From Bradyrhizobium jicamae (lineage in GTDB: Bacteria > Pseudomonadota > Alphaproteobacteria > Rhizobiales > Xanthobacteraceae): 64,000 nt of DNA. The stretch spans positions 62,001 through 126,000 of the forward strand of contig NZ_JAFCKQ010000016.1 in the NCBI RefSeq assembly GCF_018130215.1. The letters run 5' to 3'. Every line of letters starts with the position of its first letter. The stretch's first letter is position 1. Shown here piece by piece: positions 58,964 to 64,000 of this stretch. The position numbers and the translations under genes are program-made. The notes beneath the pieces were generated by a model. It did not search any database. It was not told the origin of the DNA and saw nothing but the letters and a program-made list of their open reading frames with translations.

Positions 58964-59704
58964 ATGACAAAACCCCTCGCCTCCCGTATCGCCCTCGTGA
59001 CCGGCGCCTCGCGCGGCATCGGCTATGCCGCGGCCATCGCGCTGGCCAAAGCCGGTGCGCATGTCGTGGCGGTGGCGCGCACGCAAGGAGGGCTGGAGGA
59101 ACTCGACGACGAGATCCAAAAGCACGGCGGCAGTGCCACGCTGGTGCCGCTCAGCCTCACCGACTATGAGGGCATCGCGCGGCTCGGCGCGGCGCTGCAC
59201 GAGCGCCACGGCAAGCTCGACATCCTGCTCGGCAATGCCGGCGTCGCCGGTCCGTCCTCTCCGCTCGGCCATATCGAATTGAAGCCGTGGAACGACGTGA
59301 TGGCCGTCAACGTCACCGCGAACTTCCAGCTGATCCGCTGCATGGATCCGCTGCTGCGAGCATCCGATGCCGGCCGCGCCGTGTTCGTCACGTCAGGCGT
59401 CGCGCACAAGGCCAGTGCCTATCTCGGTCCCTATGCAGCCTCAAAAGCTGCGCTGGAAGCGCTGGTGCGCTCCTGGGCCAACGAGACGGCGAACGCGAGG
59501 TTGCGCGTCAATCTGTTCAGCCCCGGCCCGATCCGCACCAGGATGCGCGCGCAGGTGTTTCCCGGCGAAGATCCGATGACGCTCGATACGCCCGAGATGG
59601 CCGCCGAGTTCATCGTTCCGATGTGTTCACCCTCGTGGACCGAGACCGGCAAGCTCTACGACTACAAGGCCCGCACGCTGCGGAGCTTTCAGCCGCCGGC
59701 GTGA
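58964..59704 (+). CDS. Short-chain dehydrogenase/reductase
   Basis: The 246-residue SDR has the NAD(P) loop TGASRGIGYAAAIALAKAG (about 12-30), NAGVAG near residue 90 and the active-site motif YLGPYAASKAALEAL near residue 155. Substrate unknown. Head-to-tail with purF. A TGTCTGT-type inverted repeat lies in its leader at 58924-58961. Confidence 0.9.
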   Translation: MTKPLASRIALVTGASRGIGYAAAIALAKAGAHVVAVARTQGGLEELDDEIQKHGGSATLVPLSLTDYEGIARLGAALHERHGKLDILLGNAGVAGPSSPLGHIELKPWNDVMAVNVTANFQLIRCMDPLLRASDAGRAVFVTSGVAHKASAYLGPYAASKAALEALVRSWANETANARLRVNLFSPGPIRTRMRAQVFPGEDPMTLDTPEMAAEFIVPMCSPSWTETGKLYDYKARTLRSFQPPA

Positions 59705-59816
59705 GGTCGGTTCTCCCCGGCGATGAACCGTAGCCCGGATGGAGCAAAGTGGAGAGATTGACTCCTCTCCCGCCTCACGATTGACTGCCTGCCAAGAAAA
59801 ATTCGGGAGGCATTCA

Positions 59817-60953
59817 ATGACGCCGACGTTCAATCGCGCGCGCTCCGCCTTATCAGGATTGATCTTCTCCGCCATCCTCGCATCGCTCCCTGTCCTCGCT
59901 CCGCGACCCGCCGCGGGCGCCGAGATCCCGACCTTCGCCGTCGACGCCTCCTGGCCCAAACCGTTGCCCAACAACTGGATCCTCGGCCAGGTCGGCGGCA
60001 TCACCGTGGACTGGCAGGGGCACATCTGGATGATCCATCGCCCACGCTCACTGACCGACGACGAGAAGGGCGCAAGCCTCACTCCGCCGCGCTCGAAATG
60101 CTGCATCTCGGCGCCGCCGGTGCTGGAATTCGACGTCGACGGCAACCTGCTGCGCGCCTGGGGCGGTCCCGGCGACGGCTATCAATGGGTCGGGCGCGAG
60201 CACGGCATTGAGGTCGACGAGCGCGGCTTCGTCTGGATCGGCGGCAACGCCGACAATGACAACGCGATCCTGAAGTTCACGCTCGATGGCAAGTTCGTCT
60301 CGCAGATCGGCTCGATCGCGCCGAGCAAGGGCTCGAACGATACAACGCAGCTCGGCAAGCCCGCTGAGACGGCGATCGACAAGGAGGCCAACGAGATCTA
60401 CGTCGCCGACGGCTACGGTAACCACCGCGTCATCGTGTTCGACGCCACCAGCGGTGCCTACAAGCGGCACTGGGGCGCCTATGGCAACAAGCCCAGTGAC
60501 GACAAGCAGCCGCCCTACGATCCCAAGGCGCCGGTCGCGCAGCAATTCGGCAATCCCGTGCATTGCGTGAAGATCGCGCAGGACGGCCTGGTCTATGTCT
60601 GTGACCGCATCAACAACCGCATCCAGGTGTTCAGGAAGGACGGCACCTTCGTGAAGGAGTTCTTCTTCGAGAAGAACACGCTCGGCAACGGCGCGGTCTG
60701 GGACGTCGCGCTGTGGCCCGACCCGAAGCAGACCTATTTGCTGTCCGCCGACGGCGAGAACAACGAAATCCGCATCATCAGGCGCGACGACGGCACGGTG
60801 GTCGGCAGCTTCGGCCGCAACGGCCGCAACGCCGGCCAATTCCACTGGGTGCATGCGATGGCGGTCGACGCCCAGGGCAACGTCTATACGGCCGAGGTCG
60901 ACACCGGCAAGCGCATCCAGAAATTCAGGCTTACCTCCGACGCCCTGAAATAG
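59817..60953 (+). CDS. Exported NHL-repeat beta-propeller protein
   Basis: The 378-residue protein has a signal peptide (ALSGLIFSAILASLPVLAPR, cleaved after GA near 45). It then has five or six NHL/beta-propeller blades with repeating motifs HGIEVDERGFVWIGG, KPAETAIDKEANEIYVADGY, HCVKIAQDGLVYVCDR and HAMAVDAQGNVYTAEVDTGK. The NHL family includes peptidylamidoglycolate lyases and binding proteins; enzyme residues cannot be identified. It carries a GGGAGG ribosome-binding site eight bases before ATG 59817. Confidence 0.85.
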   Translation: MTPTFNRARSALSGLIFSAILASLPVLAPRPAAGAEIPTFAVDASWPKPLPNNWILGQVGGITVDWQGHIWMIHRPRSLTDDEKGASLTPPRSKCCISAPPVLEFDVDGNLLRAWGGPGDGYQWVGREHGIEVDERGFVWIGGNADNDNAILKFTLDGKFVSQIGSIAPSKGSNDTTQLGKPAETAIDKEANEIYVADGYGNHRVIVFDATSGAYKRHWGAYGNKPSDDKQPPYDPKAPVAQQFGNPVHCVKIAQDGLVYVCDRINNRIQVFRKDGTFVKEFFFEKNTLGNGAVWDVALWPDPKQTYLLSADGENNEIRIIRRDDGTVVGSFGRNGRNAGQFHWVHAMAVDAQGNVYTAEVDTGKRIQKFRLTSDALK

Positions 60954-60968
60954 AGACACAGCCGAATG

Positions 60969-61035
60969 ATGCGTCATCCCGCTTTTGACGCATTGCCGGT
61001 TGCCTCAGGACAAGGTAACGGGAACCCAACCGGCA
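60969..61035 (+). other. Two consecutive hairpins between the NHL and solute-binding genes
   Basis: ATGCGTCA (60969-60976) pairs with TGACGCAT (60986-60993). Immediately next, TGCCGGTTG (60994-61002) pairs with CAACCGGCA (61027-61035) around 24 nt. These hairpins fill most of the intergenic space; a terminator or leader role is possible. Confidence 0.5.
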
Positions 61036-61091
61036 TAATGGCTCCGTCTTGAGAGGGCCGACCGGAAATTTCATGATGGAGGGAATGTTTC

Positions 61092-62318
61092 ATGACGACG
61101 ACGCTCGCACGGCGCTACGCCGTGCTTCTCGCTTGCGCCGGACTAGGCCTTGCAACTCCTGCGTTTTCCCAGGACAAGAACGTCAAGATCGGCGTGCTGA
61201 ACGACATGTCGGGCCTTTATGCCGACATCGGCGGCCCGAACTCGGTAGTCGCAGCCAACATGGCGGTGGAAGACTCCGGCCTGCTCGCCAAGGGCTGGAA
61301 GATCGAGGTGATCAGCGGCGATCACCAGAACAAGCCCGACGTCGGCGTCAACATCGCGCGGCAGTGGATCGACAACGAGAGGGTCGACATGATCACCGAC
61401 ACGCCGAACTCCGGCGTTGCGTTGGCGGTGAGCAACCTCGCGAAGGAGAAGAACTCGATCGTGCTCAACTCGGGCGCAGCGACCGCCGACCTGACCGGCA
61501 AGGCCTGCAACGCCAACACGATCTCCTATACTTTCGATACCTACATGCTCGCCAACGGCACCGGCAAGGCGCTGACCAAGGCGGGCGGCGACAGCTGGTT
61601 CTTCCTCACCGCCGACTACGCCTTCGGGCATGCGCTCGAGCGCGACACCTCGGCGGTCGTCACGGCCAATGGCGGCAAGGTGCTCGGCGGCGTCAAGCAC
61701 CCGCTCAACACCGCTGACTTCTCGTCCTTCCTGCTGCAGGCGCAGGCCTCCAAGGCCAAGATCATCGGCCTTGCCAATGCCGGCGGCGACACCACCAATG
61801 CGATCAAGCAGGCCTCCGAATTCGGTATCACCGCGGGCGGCCAGAAGCTCGCCGCGCTGCTGCTGTTCGTCAACGACGTGCATGCGCTCGGCCTGAAGAT
61901 CGCGCAGGGCCTCACCTTCACGGAGTCGTTCTACTGGGACATGAACGACCAGACCCGCGCCTTTTCGAAGAAATTCCAGGCACGCTCGCCGAAGGGCTCG
62001 ATGCCCTCGATGACGGTCGCCGGCGTCTATGCCGGCGTGCTGCATTACCTGAAGGCGCTGGACGCGATGGGCGGCAATCCGCATGACGGCGCCAAGGTCG
62101 TCGCCAAGATGAAGGAAATCCCGACCGACGATCCGCTGTTCGGCAAGGGCCCCTTGCGGATCGACGGCCGCCGCATCATCCCGGCCTATCTGTTCGAGGT
62201 GAAGAAGCCCGAGGAGTCCAAATATCCCTGGGACTACTACAAGCTGATCGCCACGATCTCCCCGGAAGATGCCGCCAAGCCGCTCGAGGCCAGCGAGTGC
62301 CCGCTGGTGAAGAAGTGA
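61092..62318 (+). CDS. ABC transporter substrate-binding protein (orphan)
   Basis: This is a second type-I periplasmic receptor (Peripla_BP_6), 408 residues. The signal peptide (AVLLACAGLGLATPAFSQ) is cleaved near residue 27. The mature start NVKIGVLNDMSGLYADIGGP and VNDVHALGLKIAQGLTFTES match the amino-acid/amide receptors. No permease or ATPase is near. It has little local similarity to the other receptor in the window apart from the family motifs. A strong palindromic repeat follows. Confidence 0.92.
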   Translation: MTTTLARRYAVLLACAGLGLATPAFSQDKNVKIGVLNDMSGLYADIGGPNSVVAANMAVEDSGLLAKGWKIEVISGDHQNKPDVGVNIARQWIDNERVDMITDTPNSGVALAVSNLAKEKNSIVLNSGAATADLTGKACNANTISYTFDTYMLANGTGKALTKAGGDSWFFLTADYAFGHALERDTSAVVTANGGKVLGGVKHPLNTADFSSFLLQAQASKAKIIGLANAGGDTTNAIKQASEFGITAGGQKLAALLLFVNDVHALGLKIAQGLTFTESFYWDMNDQTRAFSKKFQARSPKGSMPSMTVAGVYAGVLHYLKALDAMGGNPHDGAKVVAKMKEIPTDDPLFGKGPLRIDGRRIIPAYLFEVKKPEESKYPWDYYKLIATISPEDAAKPLEASECPLVKK

Positions 62319-62336
62319 CTGCGTAGCAGTGCCGCC

Positions 62337-62371
62337 GGGTGGGCAAAGGCGCGCTTGCGCCGTGCCCACCC
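62337..62371. repeat. Bradyrhizobium-type GGTGGGCA hairpin repeat
   Basis: GGGTGGGCA (62337-62345) pairs with TGCCCACCC (62363-62371). Inside, GGCGC (62348-62352) pairs with GCGCC (62357-62361). It is a long perfect hairpin 19 bp after the receptor stop and belongs to a GGTGGGCA...TGCCCACC family I remember as abundant in this genus. It may double as the receptor gene's terminator. Confidence 0.75.
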
Positions 62372-62469
62372 CCGGCAACTGCCCGATCAAAAATCGGCTC
62401 CGCCTGTCGGATCGCCTGCCTCCCCTGCGTCCTTGGGGCAGAAGCAGCCAACAGCCGGAGCAAAAATCC

Positions 62470-62862
62470 ATGATGCAGCAGGGTCAGGAGGCCGAGAGCC
62501 AGATCAGGACACTGATCGAGGCATGGGCGGATGCCGTCCGCCGGCACGACTATGCGGGCGTTCTCGCCCGCCATGATCATGACGTCGTGATGTTCGACGT
62601 GCCGCCGCCGTTCCAGTCACGCGGCCTCGATGCGTACAGGAAAACCTGGGATCTGTTCTTCGGGTGCAACAAGACTTCCGACGCCTTCGATATCGAGGAT
62701 CTCGCGATCACGGCCGGCGACGACGTCGCCTTCGCCGTCGCAGTCATGCGGTGCGGCCCGCCGCAGGACGAGCTCCAGTTCCGCCTCACCATCGGGCTGC
62801 GCAAGATCGACGGCGAGTGGCGTATCATGCACGAGCACCATTCGGTGCCGGCGGAGGAGTAG
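62470..62862 (+). CDS. SnoaL/SgcJ-like NTF2-fold protein
   Basis: The 130-residue product has an NTF2/SnoaL-like fold with QIRTLIEAWADAVRRHDYAG at the start, FDVPPPFQSRGLDAYRKTWD in the middle and LTIGLRKIDGEWRIMHEHHS at the end. This is the pattern of DUF4440/SgcJ family ketosteroid-isomerase-like proteins. Function unknown; could be a small-molecule enzyme or a binding protein. The ATG at 62470 (or 62473) is the family N-terminus. Confidence 0.85.
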   Translation: MMQQGQEAESQIRTLIEAWADAVRRHDYAGVLARHDHDVVMFDVPPPFQSRGLDAYRKTWDLFFGCNKTSDAFDIEDLAITAGDDVAFAVAVMRCGPPQDELQFRLTIGLRKIDGEWRIMHEHHSVPAEE

Positions 62863-62879
62863 GAACCGCTCCACCCATC

Positions 62880-64000
62880 CTACGATCTGTGTGACGTCGC
62901 GCGCCACGCAATTGCCAGCGCCAGCAGCAGCAGCGCTGCGGCGAGATAGAACGGCGCGCCGGGCATTTTCAGTGGCGCGCTGTCGCCGATGAACCAGGCA
63001 AAGGTCAGCGTGAACAGGAACGGGCCGATCAGCTGCGAGACGCTCTGCACGCTTGTCGTCGCGCCCTGCAGCTGGCCCTGCTGATCGGCTGCCACGAGCT
63101 GCGTGGTCAGCGCCTGCGTCGCGGCGCCCGAGATGCCCCACAGCGCCATCACGGGAATGCCGGTCCAGAACCACTGGCCGGTCGGTGCCACGCCGAAGAT
63201 GAAGAAGCCGGCCGCGCCACAGCAGAGCCCGAGGAACAGGGCCTTGCGCTCGCCGACATGCTTGACGATCGGGCCGATCGCCGCGCCCTGCACGATCATG
63301 GCGCAGACCCCGACCAGCGCCAGCGTGGCGCCGACGGTGCCGGTGCTCCAGCCGTAGCGATACGTCGCGTAGAGCACAAAAACCGAGGGCAGCACGACAT
63401 GCGCAAGCTGGGCGAAGAAATTCGAAAGTGACAGCCCGGCGAGCACGCGGTTCGAGCGCAGCAGGTGCAATGCGCCGGCCGGATTGGCGCTCCGCCAGCG
63501 GAACGGCGAGCGGCGTCCGGCCGGCAGCGATTCCGGCAGGATCAGCAGGCCATAGAGGCCGTTGGTGAAGCTCAAGCCGGCCGCGACCCAGAATGGCAGC
63601 CGCGGATCGATCTGGCCGAGCAGGCCGCCCAGCGCCGGCCCGAGGATGAATCCCGCACCGAACGCAACACCGATCTTGCCGAACACGGCGGCGCGGCGCT
63701 CCGGCACGGTGACGTCGGTGATGTAGGCAAAAGCGGTCGAGATGCTCGCCGAGGTGATGCCCGAGATCATCCGGCCGACGAACAGCCAGCTCAGCGTCGG
63801 CGCGAGCGCCATCACCACGTAGTCGGCGGCAAGCCCGAAGTTCGACAGCAGCACCACGGGCCGGCGGCCGAAGCGATCGGACAGTGCGCCCAGGATCGGC
63901 GAGCAGAAGAACTGCATCAGCGCCCAGATCGTGCCGAACAGCCCGAAGATACGCGCGGCGTTCGCGGTATCGTTGTTGACGAAACTCTCGATCAGCTTCG
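62880..64000 (-). CDS. MFS transporter, TetA/TCR-like (start beyond window)
   Basis: The frame is open from the window's right edge to a stop at 62880, giving 373 residues or more of a twelve-helix protein. The MFS motif GALSDRFGRRPVVLLSNFGL between helices 2 and 3 and the motif C-like GFILGPALGGLLGQ point to drug:H+ antiporters of the TCR1/TetA type. An internal ATG (63917) is not the start: upstream sequence continues KLIESFVNNDTANAARIFGL, as in TetA relatives. Substrate unknown. Residues before about 40 lie beyond the window. Confidence 0.9.
   Translation of the reverse strand, partial: KLIESFVNNDTANAARIFGLFGTIWALMQFFCSPILGALSDRFGRRPVVLLSNFGLAADYVVMALAPTLSWLFVGRMISGITSASISTAFAYITDVTVPERRAAVFGKIGVAFGAGFILGPALGGLLGQIDPRLPFWVAAGLSFTNGLYGLLILPESLPAGRRSPFRWRSANPAGALHLLRSNRVLAGLSLSNFFAQLAHVVLPSVFVLYATYRYGWSTGTVGATLALVGVCAMIVQGAAIGPIVKHVGERKALFLGLCCGAAGFFIFGVAPTGQWFWTGIPVMALWGISGAATQALTTQLVAADQQGQLQGATTSVQSVSQLIGPFLFTLTFAWFIGDSAPLKMPGAPFYLAAALLLLALAIAWRATSHRS

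Noticed and set aside
59729..59760. A GTAGCCCGGATGGAGC fragment before the NHL gene as a full repeat element
   Set aside because: It resembles the start of a known Bradyrhizobium repeat, but the pairing right half is missing, so it is at most a remnant.
1..64000. Insertion sequences, prophage, tRNA or rRNA genes
   Set aside because: I found no transposase, integrase or phage structural gene, and no cloverleaf or rRNA-like sequence on reading both strands; short degenerate IS remnants could still be missed by eye.

Overview
The window is high-GC bacterial chromosome, almost certainly from Bradyrhizobium or a close relative (alphaproteobacteria, Nitrobacteraceae). The evidence is an HdaA-type DnaA homologue, the gene orders purN-purM...hdaA-ppk-ppx, lptF-lptG-lptD-surA-pdxA-rsmA, rpsF-rpsR-DUF2232-rplI and dnaB-alr...radA-cvpA-purF, and several intergenic palindromic repeat families of the kind I remember from Bradyrhizobium genomes. 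Most of it is core housekeeping DNA. I see no rRNA, tRNA, transposase, prophage or CRISPR array.

Layout. 1-850: 5' part of a minus-strand autotransporter-like beta-barrel gene. 1303-9468: cold-shock protein, purine genes purN/purM, a CDP-alcohol phosphatidyltransferase, hdaA, a polyphosphate pair (ppk, ppx) behind a Pho-box-like array, and a TerC-type membrane protein. 9582-12962: ndk, a small HGGW-repeat secreted protein, a small hypothetical and an ABC-F ATPase. 12979-15644 (minus): pepA-holC-lipoprotein. 15994-23632 (plus): the outer-membrane biogenesis operon lptF-lptG-lptD-surA-pdxA-rsmA. 23652-29218 (plus): an alcohol dehydrogenase, an orphan solute-binding protein, a periplasmic caspase-like protein and two exported hypotheticals. 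29221-37849 (minus): gmk, yicC, mltG, fabF, acpP, fabG, fabD, then a fatty-acid desaturase translationally coupled to a TetR regulator with its own operator. 38198-40663: rpsF-rpsR-DUF2232-rplI, with a structured leader before rpsF. 40702-42918 (minus): a thioesterase/TetR pair with an operator, and a monohaem c-type cytochrome-like protein with a long low-complexity tail. 43177-48906: cyclopropane fatty acid synthase, two mini-genes around a CRP-like site, dnaB, alr and an exonuclease III family gene. 48907-54930: an accessory-looking block (multi-hairpin repeat, Omp25-like protein, TauE/SafE permease, VOC protein, YafY/WYL regulator with two near-identical operators, HAD phosphatase, MHS transporter) lying between alr/xth and radA. 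54934-58796: radA-cvpA-purF. 58964-64000: SDR, beta-propeller protein, second orphan solute-binding protein, SnoaL-like protein and a truncated MFS transporter.

Lipid themes recur: fatty-acid synthesis, a desaturase with a TetR regulator, a hotdog thioesterase with a TetR regulator, cyclopropane synthase and LPS export all lie within about 30 kb. The most interesting regulatory signals are a possible S6:S18-type leader on rpsF, matched operators for the YafY regulator, perfect dyads before both TetR genes, a dyad carrying two GANTC sites before dnaB, a Pho-box array before ppk, and a perfect TGTGA-N6-TCACA site between two mini-genes.
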